A stretch of 64,000 bases of DNA from Cannabis sativa (Eukaryota; Streptophyta; Magnoliopsida; Rosales; Cannabaceae): NCBI RefSeq assembly GCF_029168945.1, contig NC_083604.1, positions 14,190,812 to 14,254,811 on the forward strand. Direction: 5' to 3'. The notes under the pieces are model-generated. The model was not told the DNA's origin. It did no database searches and saw nothing but the letters and a program-made list of their open reading frames with translations. Below are positions 46,683 to 58,334 of the stretch, piece by piece (position 1 is the first letter of the stretch; every line of letters starts with the position of its first letter). A program made the position numbers and the translations under genes.

Positions 46683-49145
46683 TTGGGCCACCTCTATGAG
46701 TGGATCAAGAATCGGCTGCCTCACCTCAATCTGGGCCAGGCGACAGGGGTTGTGCCCCAGGGAACACCGGGGGGTGCAGCAGGAGTATTGGCTCCAGTTG
46801 CTCCCGCAGGCGACGCCCAGCACATCCCCAGTCTACCGCCCAGACCAAACGGGAGGGTATACATGATCTCCGGAGGACCCCATATTGGAGGAACCACCCG
46901 CAAAGAGCTAAAGCGGTACGCCGGGGCCGTAAAGCACAATGAGGTTTGGGAGGTTACTCAACTCCCAGCTCAGAGGCCCCGGCTGATGGACCAACCCATC
47001 ACGTTCACAGAAGAAGACGCCAAGATGGTTCGCTTCCCTCACCATGATCCGCTGGTCATCGAGACCCCCATCGCTAATAAGGTGGTGGCCAGAGTCTTGA
47101 TTGACAACGAATGCTCTGTGAATCTACTCTTCAAGGAGGCCTTCACTGCAATAGGCCTGATGGACCGAGACCTCTCACCCAGTGGTTCCCAACTCACAGG
47201 GTTTAATGGAACGACGCTTATCCCAATGGGAAAAGTGAGACTTCCAGTCACCTTGTGTCCGGACACCCCCCAGAGCACATTCAAGTACTGCACTTTTGTG
47301 GTGGTGGACTGCCCGACCGCTTACAACGCGATCCTCGGCCGACCGGCCTTGGTAGATTTTGGCGCAGTCACGTCCATTCGGCACCTGTGCTTAAAGTTCC
47401 CTACCCAGGAAGTCGGAATTGGGACGGTGAGAGGAAACCAGGGGGAAGCAAGGCAATGTTACAATGTTGCAACCCACCTGCCCGTGATGATAATTCGGGA
47501 AACCATTGAGCCAGAGATGGCTGAAGAAGATGAGTTGGATCCCTGGATGGGGTCCGAAAAAATTATGGAACCAATGGAGGATGTCGAGGAAATATCAGTG
47601 TGCGACCTCGACTCCACCAAAGTACTCCGGCTGGGAAAGAGCCTAGATCCGGAGGAAAAAGAAAAAATAATAAAAACACTGAAGGGCGCCATCGACATTT
47701 TTGCATGGCGCCAAGAGGACATGACTGGCATAAGTCCCCACGTCATCACCCACGTCCTCAACGTCAACCCGGACATGCCACCAGTCCAACAAAAGCGACG
47801 CCCTCTCGACTCGGTGAAAGCCGAGGCCCTAGAGAAAGAGGTGGATAAGCTTCTGACTAACAGCATGATCCGCGACGTATACTATCCGGAATGGCTAGCC
47901 AATCCGGTCCTGGTGCCTAAGCCGAACGGAACTTGGCGAGTTTGTATAGATTTCACCTATCTAAATAAAGCTTGTCCGAAGGACTGCTTCACGCTACCCA
48001 GGATCGACCAGTTGGTAGACACCACTTCTGGATTCAAATTACTATCCTTCATGGACGCCTACGCCGGGTATAACCAAATAAAGATGCACACGGCGGACCA
48101 AGAGTGCACTAGCTTCAGGACCGATAGGGGGGTATACTGCTACCTAGTCATGCCTTTCGGACTGAAGAACGCTGGAGCGACCTACCAAAGAATGGTCAAC
48201 CGGATGTTCAAAGGCCTCTTGGGGCGAAACATGGAGGTATACGTGGACGATATGCTCGTCAAGTCCAAAGCATGCAATAGCCATGCAGACGACTTAGAGG
48301 AGTGTTTTGAGGTAGTCCGGAGATACGGCATGAAGCTCAACCCAAAGAAATGCACCTTTGGGGTCAAGTCAGGGAAGTTCCTGGGCTTCATCGTCAGCCA
48401 GAGGGGGATTGAGGCAAACCCAGAGAAAATCCAAGCTCTCCTGAGCATGCCATCCCCCAAAAAGCATAAAGATGTGCAGAGCCTAATCGGAAAGGTGGCT
48501 GCCCTGAGCCATTTCATCTCACGGTCTACAAACAATTGCATCACCTTCTTCAACATACTGAAGAAGTGTCAAAAGTTTGAGTGGTCGAACGAGTGCGAGG
48601 AGGCATTCAAAAAGCTGAAAGAACATATGGCCAGACCTCTTATCCTATCAAAACCTGTTCTCAGAGAGGACCTATTTCTATATTTGGCTGTCTCCGAGAA
48701 CGCGGTCAGCGCTACCCTAGTCCGGGAAGAAGAGAAAACTCAACATCCCGTGTATTATGTTAGCAAGCGCATGATAGGAGCGGAAACGAGGTACCCCATC
48801 ATCGAGAAACTGGTTTTCTGCCTCCTGATGGCCTCAAGAAAATTAAGACCATATTTCCAAGCACATCTGATCAAGGTACTGACCAACCACCCGCTCCAGC
48901 AAGTCCTCCAAAAACCTGAAGCATCCGGAAGGCTCCTCAAGTGGGCAATGGAGTTAAGTCAGTTCGACTTACACTACATTCCCCGAATCTCCATAAAAGG
49001 CCAAGCCTTGGCAGACTTCATTACCGAATGCATTGCAATGAAGCCGAGGCAACCACAAATGCGCCAACACCCTCGGTCCCCACATAGAGAGTGTTTGTGG
49101 ACGGAGCCTCCAATGAAAATTGATCCAGAGCAGGGGTGGCAATGA
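46683..49145 (+). pseudogene. pol: E pol: protease, reverse transcriptase, RNase H
   Basis: Open for 820 codons in the gag frame. The protease site near residue 141 reads LIDNECSVNLL, where Tat-type proteases have Asp-Asn-Gly; Gly is replaced by Glu, a likely inactivating change. RT spans roughly residues 400-580, with PKPNGTWRVCIDF, MPFGLKNAGATYQ and YVDD at 520-523. The RT-linked RNase H follows (FLYLAVSENAVSATLV, ALADFI). The frame shifts between about 49030 and 49090, because the next domain is read in another frame. Enzymatic steps served: polyprotein cleavage, cDNA synthesis, RNA removal. Confidence 0.9.
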
Positions 49146-50797
49146 TATCTCCGACCGGACTGCGACTCCAAGCAGCCCTACGGTTCGACTTCTCATCTTC
49201 AAACAATGAGGCCAAATACGAGGCCTTGATAGCAGCGCTGAGGCTAGCAAAAGCCGTAGGGGCCAAAAGAGTGGAAGTCTACAGTGATTCCCAGGTGGTC
49301 GTAAATCAGATATCGGGAGAGTACCAAACACGCGGCGAGCGAATGGCCGTGTATGTAACAGTAGTCCGGGAGCTGCTCCACAAGTTCACGGACTACAAAG
49401 CGGAAAGAATCCCCCAGGAAAAGAACGCTCACGCGGACTGTCTGGCTAAGTTAGCTTCAGATAGTGAAATCGAAGGGCTGGGGGTAGTACCAGTGGAACG
49501 CTTGGCAGAGCCAAGCATCAAAGTAAAAGAGGCCAGAACAACGGTTGGGCAAGAACCCAGCTGGATGGTCCCCATCATAGAATACATAACAAAAGGTGAG
49601 TTGCCCCAAGAAAGGGCACTGTCTCGAAAGATTCAGTATGAGGCTCATCATTATGTAATGATGGATCAAATTCTCTACCGAAGAGGACTCAACATGCCTT
49701 ATTTAAGGTGTGTATCGGACCCTGAAGCTAGACAAATCATGCTAGAGGTCCACGAAGGGTTCTGTGGAGATCATACAGGAGGACCCAGTCTCTCAAAGAA
49801 AATATTGAGACAAGGATACTTCTGGCGAACAATGAAAAAAGATTGTATAGACTACATCCAAAAGTGTGATTCGTTCCAAAGGTTCGCGAACATACCGAGA
49901 GCTCCTCCCAATGAAATTACCCTGATGACTAGTCCCTGGCCGTTCGCGGTTTGGGGAATAGATTTTATTTGGTCCCTGCCAACAGGAAAGGGAGGAGTAA
50001 AGTATGCAATAGTAGCAGTAGACTATTTCACCAAATGGACGGAGGCTGAGCCCATGAAGACTATAACTGCTAAAAAAGCACTAGACTTTGTTAGCAAAAA
50101 CATAGTGTGTCGATATGGCCTGCCTCACAAAATAGTCTCTGACAATGGAAAGCAATTTGATTGCGAAGAATTTACTGACTTCTGCAACCAACACGGAGTA
50201 GTAAAAAGCTTCTCCGCGGTGACAAGGCCGCAAACAAACGGTCAAGCAGAAGCAGTCAATAAAATCCTAAAGGTCACCCTAAAGAAAAAGCTGCTGGCCT
50301 ACAAAAACAACTGGGCTGAAGAGTTTCCAAGAGTGTTATGGGCCTACCGGACGACCCCTAGAACCACGACCGGCCACTCGCCTTTTTCAATGGCGTACGG
50401 TTGCGAAGCGATGGTCCCGGTAGAAACGTTATTCCCGTCCCACAGGAGAACGACTTACGATCCAGCCACGAATCAAGCTTTACTTCAAGAAGCTCTGGAT
50501 CAAGTTGAAGAACTCCGGGATGAGTCTCAAATATGGATGGCAGCTTATCAAAAGAAGGTGACCAAATATTTTAACTCCAAGGTTAAAAACAGAAAATTTG
50601 CTATTGGGGATATGGTCATAAGAATAGTCTTCCTAGCCACCCAAGAACCCGGAGTGGGGGTACTTGGGCCAAATTGGGAAGGACCATATGAAATCGAGGA
50701 CAAAATCTGTTCAGGCACTTACAAGCTAAAAAGGATGGACGGAACCATTGTGCCAAGGGCCTGGAACGCCGATCACCTCAGAAAATATTACCAATAG
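49091..50797 (+). pseudogene. pol: E pol: second RNase H and integrase
   Basis: Begins VFVDGASNEN at 49091; a TGA at 49121-49123 breaks it and the open frame restarts at 49136. The second, archaeal-type RNase H (NNEAKYEALIAAL, YSDSQVVVNQI) is the hallmark of Tat elements. Integrase follows: a zinc finger in which the last Cys is Phe (KCDSFQ), then the core with Asp276, Asp336 and Glu372 (from 49136; D-35-E spacing). The C-terminal part ends NADHLRKYYQ. No chromodomain is seen. The zinc finger change and the upstream breaks make this copy defective. Confidence 0.9.
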
Positions 50798-51301
50798 CCA
50801 AAAATGTAACTTAGACTTTGTTTAAAGAGTTTGTATCGTCTAAGTGTATACAGCCTCCACGTGTTAAAAAAAAACTGAGTGCCTTAAAAACAAAGTTTCT
50901 ATGCCACTCAGGGGGGTACTAAGGTATACCACACGGACAGACAAAAAACAGGCTAAGTAAAATATCCTGACCCAAAGGGCAGGTCAACAAAAAAAAAATA
51001 TATGCACAAAAAAGACAAAAAAAAGCATATGTATAAACATCCTGACCCAAAGGGCAGGTCCAAAAGAAAGATATGTGCATCAATCCTCATATATAAATAT
51101 ATAAAAATCCTAGCCCTAAGGGCAGGTCAAAAATATATACAAATGGCCCGGGGACAGGCCTTAACTAGTGTCTCCCCTTTAATAAAAACAGCTATGTAAA
51201 TAAAAAAAAAAGAAGATTGTCTTAAATACAAGATAATTAGCTGTAAATAAAAAAAAAAAGAGAGAAAAATCTTGGTTGTAATGGGTTGAACTCAGAGCGG
51301 C
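50798..51301 (+). repeat. Post-pol spacer with interspersed 22-bp repeats
   Basis: No gene. Three copies of an ATCCTGACCCAAAGGGCAGG-type unit lie at 50964-50985, 51039-51060 and 51107-51128 between A-rich runs. Each contains CCC-AAA-GGG (or GCCC-TAA-GGGC), able to form a small hairpin. It lies between the convergent 3' ends of pol and the antisense gene. Confidence 0.7.
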
Positions 51302-54300
51302 CTAGTCAATGCGAGGAGGAAGGCGAGGACCAATGCGCGCCTCCAGCATGGCATCAAGCTTCTTCTTCTTCTCCCGGAATTTTGCAATCATCTCCGCGGG
51401 TTTGGGATAGAAGTTAAGCTTGATATTCTGGTCATTTGTAGACCAGGCCATGTAGACGCCATCGTCGAAACGCTTGACGCACCGGCTGCAGGAAGTGGGA
51501 GAAAGGAGCTCATCTTTCTTAGCCTTCTTCAAGGCTTGGTCTTTAAAGTCCTTGAGCTCCTTCAGCTCCACGGCCAAGTTGGCCCTAGACTCCAAGTCTG
51601 CCTGGTGAACTTCCTCTAAGGACTTCACCTTGGCAGCCATTTCATCCAAGGCTTCCCTAGCCTCCCGAAGCTCACGCTTGGCTTTAGCAGCAGCCTCGCT
51701 CTCCGCCCTCAGCTCCTCCTGATGCCTGGCCTCCAGCCTATCCCTCCGAAGGGTCTCCTCCCGGATTATCGCCTCCGCTTGTGCCTCCCTCCGCCTGGCC
51801 TCTTCCTCACTGGCCTTGACAAGGGCCTCCCGGCGCTCGGCATCCTCCTGGTAAAGCCGTCTTTCAGCAGTCAAATCCTGAAGGATCTTCATGACTTCGT
51901 CCATGCCCCCAAAGTCGGACAGGACGAAGCCATGGTTGATTAAGTTCTTGGAAAGGCGGCCGGCCTCGGCAGCAAGCTGGAAAAGGACACAAGTATGAGT
52001 AAAAGTCCTTATGAGAAAATGATGAGGAAAAAAGTAAACTACGAAATACTTACCACGGTGAGGGAGTGGCTGAGATCCTGGACTTGGAAGATGGAGTTCA
52101 AGGATGCACAAGCAGCGAACCGCTTGGGTGCACACCGGGTAAGCTGAGACGCAAACTCGCCAGTCATCTCCGCGGCAAAGGGAGCTAGGGTGGGCCCGAG
52201 GAAACGACCGAACCAATCCGACAGGGGGTCCAAGTTTAGATCCCACGGATTCTGGTAGTTCGGATCGTTAAGGGTATTTTGCATTTCAACTCGCAAAACC
52301 CTCCTCAGAGCCTCCACGTCAGCATGCCCCCGGGAGTACTCATCCATGGCGTAGTTGTGCTTAGCTATCCGGAGTTCCTGTCTCGCCTCATCTCCAGGAA
52401 CCGGAGTCAGCACAATGTTGGGAGGAGCTGTGTGTTCCTCCACCTCGGGAGAGATCCCGCCATCGAGACCAGGAGCCAGAGTATCAACTCTCCGCTGCCG
52501 TTTGGGCTCTTCCTAGGCAACCATCTTGCCCTTGCGCTTGCGAATCAGAGCAACTTCTTGCTCTTCTTCACTTTCTTCAACTTCCTCAGGAAGAGCCCGT
52601 TGCTCTTCTTTACCTTCTTCAACTTCCTCAGAAAAGCCCCATTGCTTTTCTTGACCTTCTCCCGGAAGCACCTCCTCCTCATCCACTAAGTCAATAGTGT
52701 CTGGAGGGGCACTGGAAGAAGCTTTCAAGGGGGTGGCCATCTGGGAGGAAGTCATGGGAAGGGGAGCATCAGGAGTGTGAGCCCCGGCAAGCTCGGCCAA
52801 AATGGCATCCATGGAAGTACCTGCTACAACAAAAGAAAAAAGGCAAGTGTTAGAATATCCATGGGAAACAGTAAACACTCGAATAAAGCAATCAAGCTAG
52901 TCCTACCCTCACTCTCTAATTTGGCCCTAGCAAAGTTCCGAATTTTAACGCTGGCAGCATCGTCTCCGAGATAGGTGTCCGAAGGACGGAACCAACTGGA
53001 AGATGTAAGTCGAAGGGTCTAAGGGAATGGGCTCCGGAGGGCCAGAGCCCATCCCAGACCGACCTAGGAAATCTCCTAAGTTGGAAAAATAATATTCCTT
53101 CATATGGTCTCCCCACCGGGTCGAGGGCATCCTAAACCTATGGAGACGCTCATCGAACCCTACAGGCCTAAGACTGGCATATTCGCCAACGGAAGGAACG
53201 TAATGTACTGCTAAAGGAGACTTACCAAAGCCGGAAGTGCTGGCGCCAGGAGCCCCAGTGTTCGGCACCTGAATCGAAGGCTCCGGCCTGGGAGCCCTCC
53301 TCTCAGCTGAGTCCCCAATGCGAAGGGGCTTCCCAGCGATCGCCTCGCTTCTCCTCTCGACCGGGCTCCGGAAGCCGCCTGGGCCTTGGAATAAGCCTTC
53401 TCCTGGGCCTTCCAGTAGAGATATTCCTGGTACTTCTTCTCGGCGGTGGCAATGAGTTCATCCCGGAAGGTCTTCTCCGCGGCAGGCACTGTCACATTCG
53501 GATAGATGACCTTAGAAAGGTTAGATTCCTCCACTGATTGGTGCGGAAGGATGAGCTTGGCCTTTCGGCAATTCTCGGTCGTAACAAGGCCCCCGACGTC
53601 AAGGTCCGCCCAGTCGTAAGTTGTAAAGGCCTGGGCCCTCCGGAGAAAGACCTGAGTAGGCGCGGTCCACTCATAGGGGAGAATCCTTACCCACTCTGTG
53701 AGAAGCTCCGGGTGCTCCACTGCTCGAAACCCGGAGGAGAAGAAGAAACGGTGGCGATACTCCTTAACATGAGTTTGCCTATTATAAGGGACCACCCCAT
53801 CATTGGAAGGGTGGGCCCGGAATCCGTAAAAGCCGTCTTTAAATTTGTCCCCCTTTTTGGGGACAGAAACAAGTTCATAAAAATACAAAATCTCCGCCGG
53901 ACTGGGAGAGCCCCATCCCCGGGTGGAGTAAAAAATAAATAAGCCTGAGAGCAGGCAGTATGCTTGTGGAATCAGTTGGTATGGCGCAAGGCCGACAAAA
54001 ACTAAAAAATTAATAAAGTAGTCTTGAAGAAAAAGCATGGCCCCAGCTATCAGGTGCGCTTGGCTCCAAGCCCCGAAGCCGCCATAGTTATGGTTGGGCG
54101 TCTCCGCATCTCGGGGCGGCCAGTGATACGTCACGGATGTTGAGGGTTTGATTCCAGCAACCTCTATGATGTTCTCCAACTGATGGGGGCAGGTTAGGGT
54201 GGAATGAAGCTCAGTCGCCTCCCTTCCGGTGGCCCGTGACTTATACCCCTCCTGGGCAACGGGACCCAGCGAGACATTCTCGAGGGTAGCCAGACGCTTA

Positions 54301-54338
54301 CCACTCTTCTTGGATGACTTTGAACCAGACGCAGACAT
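51302..54338 (-). pseudogene. Antisense extra gene of the Tat-like element (PF04195-like plus coiled coil)
   Basis: Minus-strand coding region from ATG 54338. The first exon (about 320 codons in frame) resembles the plant 'putative gypsy type transposon' family (PF04195), around QDYFINFLVFVGLAPYQLIP. An acidic Glu-rich segment (52700-52540) follows. The last exon (51976-51302) is a long charged coiled coil. The intron 52053-51977 (GTAAGT...CAG, 77 nt) joins two frames in phase. A second, 52906-52824 (83 nt), also joins in phase, and a third at 53059-52996 is possible. Damage: a frameshift near 53340-53380 and TAG at 52515-52513. Extra antisense ORFs between pol and 3' LTR are known in Tat elements; their function is unknown. 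Confidence 0.75.
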
Positions 54339-54347
54339 GTTTTGATT

Positions 54348-54813
54348 CTGAAAAAAGAGTTAAGATTCCAGCAGTTAGGCCCCATACCAAACCCTAAACA
54401 AAGAAAAAGGGAATGGGGGTCCCCTAACCGCTGGAAAGAGGCCCCCTCCGGACATCTGTCAATCAGAAAACCCTAGAAGGATTTCCTGGATAAAAGTCGG
54501 GTGCAAAGAACTCACAGAAGACAATATCCCGCGTAAAAGAAAAGGAAAGGGCAGAAAATCGAGAAAAACAAAGTCTTCTCTATGCCTTGGAAGGCCAGTA
54601 CACGAAAAGCGTATGGTCCTTTGTAAACATAACAACAAACACGTGACAAGAGTAACCCTAACACCAGAAATGGTGAATCTAGACCTGTTACGTGAAAAAC
54701 CCAAAAGGATGCATTCCCAGAAACTTCAAATACCAAACCCTGAAAAACAACAAACAGATAAGTAAAGCATGCCATGTACACAAATAGTAAACCAAGGGAT
54801 GCGAGAAACTTAC
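54348..54813 (-). other. Predicted 5' UTR intron of the antisense gene
   Basis: Minus-strand donor CATT|GTAAGTTT at 54813 and acceptor TTTTTTCAG ending at 54348, nine bases before the ATG. 466 nt. Short frames inside it are not genes. Confidence 0.6.
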
Positions 54814-55009
54814 AATGAAGTGTTGGAACTGGGGGTTATGTTTTCGATCAAACAAGGGAAGGTCGACTGATAGTAGTGAATGAAGATTAACTGGGAAATT
54901 TGTAAAGTGTTCGAGGGTGTTCTCTTGGTCTGGGGATTTTTTCTCTCTGGAAAACTCGAGCGAAGTTGGCAAGAAATGGGAAGTAACCGAAATAAAGGAA
55001 AGGTAGTGC

Positions 55010-55021
55010 CTTTTATAGGCG
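55010..55021 (-). promoter_or_regulatory. TATA box of the antisense gene
   Basis: Minus-strand CTATAAAAGG about 200 bp upstream of the 5' UTR intron donor. It lies in unique sequence between pol and the 3' LTR, so the antisense gene appears to have its own promoter. Confidence 0.6.
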
Positions 55022-55348
55022 AAAATGCATGAGGAACAGGCACTATCACCTACCAATCGAACGGTTGGGGAGATGCACGATTCGAATTCCCAAAGATCAA
55101 CGGTTGGATTGATTCGTAATTAAGGCGGTGGAAACGTTTGAGTATCCGTCTGACACCATTAATGCGCCGTATCAATCAATGGGCGTGAAACGAATCGACC
55201 TTTGCGAAAAGTGAATCGCTGCATTAAAGGCCATCATTAAATACACCATCACGCGCTCAAAGCTCGTGCCAGGAAACCGAGGAGTCGACCGGAGGCACTT
55301 GAGCAAGCCTTGTTTTATTTTTTAAATAAACAAGGATTGTGGGGTAAA

Positions 55349-55414
55349 TGTTGCCCCTGATTTTGCCCAATATACGTGGACCAACCAGACAAGGACACGT
55401 GGATCAAACAGCTT
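55349..55414 (+). repeat. Element E 3' LTR stump (66 bp)
   Basis: TGTTGCCCCTGATTTTGCCC... matches the first 66 bp of the 5' LTR and then stops at CAGCTT. A G-rich stretch (GGATTGTGGGG) before it is the likely polypurine tract. The remaining about 720 bp of LTR are missing. Confidence 0.85.
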
Positions 55415-55809
55415 ATAATTTAATAAAATTAAAATAATAAAATAAACCAATTTTAAAATAGATATTGTTAGGTAATTATAATTTTAAGAATAAATAAATA
55501 ATAATTATCCAAATTAAATGTAAAAATATCTCAAATTAAGCATTTTTCAAATTTCTACAAAAATACTATTAATAAATTTCTAATTAGTAAAATAATATAA
55601 AATATCATTTTTCTAACTCATAATTTATAAACAGTTAAATATTTCACAAATTAATCAATTTTGAATTTGAAAATTTTATGGTTAGAATATCTATAAAAAA
55701 TATCTAGGTTAATTTCAAATTTATAATTATTTAATTTATCCTGTAAGATAATTTTAATATAATATTTCAAATTAAAAGGATAAAGTTATCTTTTAATTTA
55801 AAATATAGC
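55415..55809. other. AT-rich spacer, nothing recognised
   Basis: 395 bp of very AT-rich DNA between the E stump and the J LTR. No frame and no clear match to the other leaders here. If ATAAT is E's target duplication, this is the far side of remnant D. Confidence 0.6.
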
Positions 55810-56597
55810 TGTTTCCCGTATTTTGCCCAATGCACGTGGACCAAGCAGACAAGGACACGTGGATCAAGCAATTTACAATCCAAAAATATTTGCTAAGTCT
55901 TTATGTCGTAAGGCAGCGTCCAAGACGTAGCTCCCGGAGAAGGCATATGGAACCCCATACGCTCCCAGAAGCTCAAGTAACGCTAAGGCATCTCCGCGAG
56001 GTGTCAGGTTTCTCCTGAGCAATCAAGTCGCATTTAATGCCGCATGGGAGGAAGCGTGTTGAGACTGCTACACGCAAAAAAGTATAACGGCACAACCTCC
56101 AACCAGCAGCTACAAAGTAATGATCATTTAAGTCTAGCGACGGCTACACTGTGAAGAGTCACATCAGTCAAAAGGCAATAAGGACATTCCACATAAAAGC
56201 CCTACAACACCTAGGGATTTGACCATGCATTACTCATGGTATATTGATTGGGAATGCCCAACTTTATGGATACTTACAGATACACTTGTAAAGATAATTC
56301 TGGGGATCATCCCACCAAAAAACACTATAAATACCCCCTCAAAGCTCATTAAAGGGGATCGAGAATCTTGGGCTACATAAGAGCAAGAAGAGTAAATACT
56401 AACCAAGAACATTCTTTGTATTTATAAGAGTAAAACACTCACCAAATACATTCTCTGTATTAAATACATCCATAAATAACAAAGACTCGTGGACTAAGGC
56501 TCATTAACGCCCCAACCACATAAAAATCCTTCTCTAATTTTCTTACAGCTCCATAGACTTATAATATTTTATTAGTTGCCGAAAACCTCGGTCAACA
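55810..56597 (+). mobile_element. Ty3/gypsy element J, 5' LTR (same family as E)
   Basis: 788 bp, from TGTTTCCCGTATTTTGCCC to CCTCGGTCAACA. TATAAATA at 56326-56333. It clearly matches E's LTR, with many substitutions. The same post-LTR sequence as E follows. Confidence 0.9.
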
Positions 56598-56659
56598 TTT
56601 TGGTGCTTTCATTGAGAGCTGAAGAAAGTTACTGTAAACGAACACTTGACTTCACAAAA

Positions 56660-58334
56660 ATGGTGGAGACTAGAAGTACTCGTCAGCCTCGCCCACTAGA
56701 AGATGCTCAAGACCCAAATGAGGAAGATGTAGCCTCAAGAGCAGCTGAGGGTTCTGAGGAAGAAGAAGGAATTCCAAATGATGACTACGAGGGAAACCTC
56801 GATGAGTATGCCTATGACAAAGGTAGCTACTCAGAGTTGGTGCTTCTCAGACAAAAAGCTATCGATCACGAAGCCGAGATCGAAGCTCAAAAAGCACAAA
56901 ACCAAAAAATGCAAGAAGTGATGCTTGCCATGCAAAAAGCCATGGAGGCGGCTGGCATTCACGTGCATCCCAAGGCAATGACTGCTGGACTTGGGAAGGA
57001 ACCAGAGGCATCCTTGCCTAGTTCCCAACAGCAGAAGTCTAGGGAGCCGAGCCCTATAAGGTACCCTGCTGAAGGGAACCAAACAAAAAACCCTACCTCT
57101 ACCCCAGGGCGAAAGAAAAAGGCGCAGGATCCGCGAAAGGTCCGCTCAGATATCCCTAAAGGGAAAGGTCCGCAGAGGGGCAAGCCCCAAAAAGGGAGTT
57201 TTGGCCCTTAGGATCGAGAGGACAGAAAAAGCGTTTCAATGCACCAAGAGCCCGGGGGTAGAGGAAGAAGAGGATAGAGATGTCCTCCCATTGATCTGAG
57301 AAATCAAATCAATGGGAACCAAGGTGACCTCTGGGATCACCTTGACCAAAAAAGATACGGACCCGCGGTCTCCACGGGTACGTTAAATGAAGGAATTATG
57401 GCAGAACTCGCCATACTTCGAAAAGACATTGCCCGAGTCTCCCGAAGGCAGAAAGGGGACGACTCCGACTCAGATTGCGAGGACCGGGAGCCATGTGCTA
57501 AGCACATCCTGGAGGCGGAGCTCCCCAAGAACTTTAAGATGCCCGAAATGGCAGCTTATACCGGGAACTCTGATCCAAGCGACCACTTGTCACGGTTCAA
57601 ACGTGTCATGACGGTCATGAGAGTCAGCAATGATGCCAAATGTCTATGCTTCCCACTTACTCTAAGTGGGTCCGCGAAGGAATGGTTCAAGAAGCTGGAA
57701 CCAGGATCCGTGGGCTGCTAGAAGAAGCTACAGACCAATTTCCGGAGACAGTTTGTTGCAGCAAGAAAGGTCAACCTGGAGGTCAGTGCCTTGACTAACA
57801 TCAAGCAACTGCCCACCGAGACCCTGAAGAACTATATAAAGAGGTTCCGAGAGGAAGCCTCGAAAACTAAGAAAGTTGATGACGGACAACAGCCTGCGCT
57901 TCTCCAAGCAGGCATCCGTACGGGGACTCCCTTCTGGAATGAACTACAGCAAGAGGGGGCTGCTAGCCTTCAGGATTTCCAGAAGAGAGTCCAAAAATAT
58001 ATCAACCTCGAAGAAGCCCAAATAGTGGCTTATGGAGGATACTATCCCACCGGGATAGCAGGGTACATGCCCGGAGTACCGCCCTCGGGTACTGCCGCGA
58101 CCGCGACTCCACCGATAAGCGGCATACAGTTCTCTGCCACCCCCGGGTAAAGTCAGGGCCAGGCCTTGGCGCCAGCATCATCCCATTTCGGCAACCCATC
58201 TGGGATGAATGGACAAGCTCCTTCCCACTCCACTCCGACCGCTAGCCTGGCAGGCCCTTCCCAGGGTTCGAGGAGTAAAAGATCCTCCAAGGGCAGCACC
58301 CGAATGGGAGAGAAGCGCCAGAAAAGGGGGTACA
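56660..58334 (+). pseudogene. gag: J gag, damaged and cut by copia H
   Basis: Same protein as E gag, from ATG 56660, and read in a single frame throughout, with no shift. Stops: TAG 57209-57211, TAG 57275-57277 (same place as in E), TAG 57719-57721 (E has TGG) and TAA 58148-58150 (E has a Tyr codon). The retrotransposon gag domain lies at about 57560-58020. Cut at 58334 by H, with TSD candidate GTACA at 58330-58334; J pol lies outside the window or is lost. Confidence 0.88.

Larger units (their letters stand above)
23707..55414 (+). mobile_element. Ty3/gypsy element E (Tat-like), interrupted by copia F and G
   Basis: The 5' LTR (23707-24492), gag, protease, RT, two RNase H domains, integrase and an antisense extra gene identify a Tat-lineage element. 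Copia F sits in its gag with TSD GATGT. Minus the insert, E is about 11.5 kb. The 3' LTR keeps only its first 66 bp. ATAAT occurs on both outer edges (23702-23706 and 55415-55419), like a target duplication, which is odd with a truncated LTR. Confidence 0.88.

Noticed and set aside
47459..47866. Minus-strand frames opposite E pol (also 46359-46823, 48182-48556, 48969-49331)
   Set aside because: Shadows of the GC-richer coding strand of pol; no recognisable domains.
54459..55056. Minus-strand frames upstream of the antisense ATG
   Set aside because: They lie in the predicted 5' UTR and its intron and show no conserved motif.
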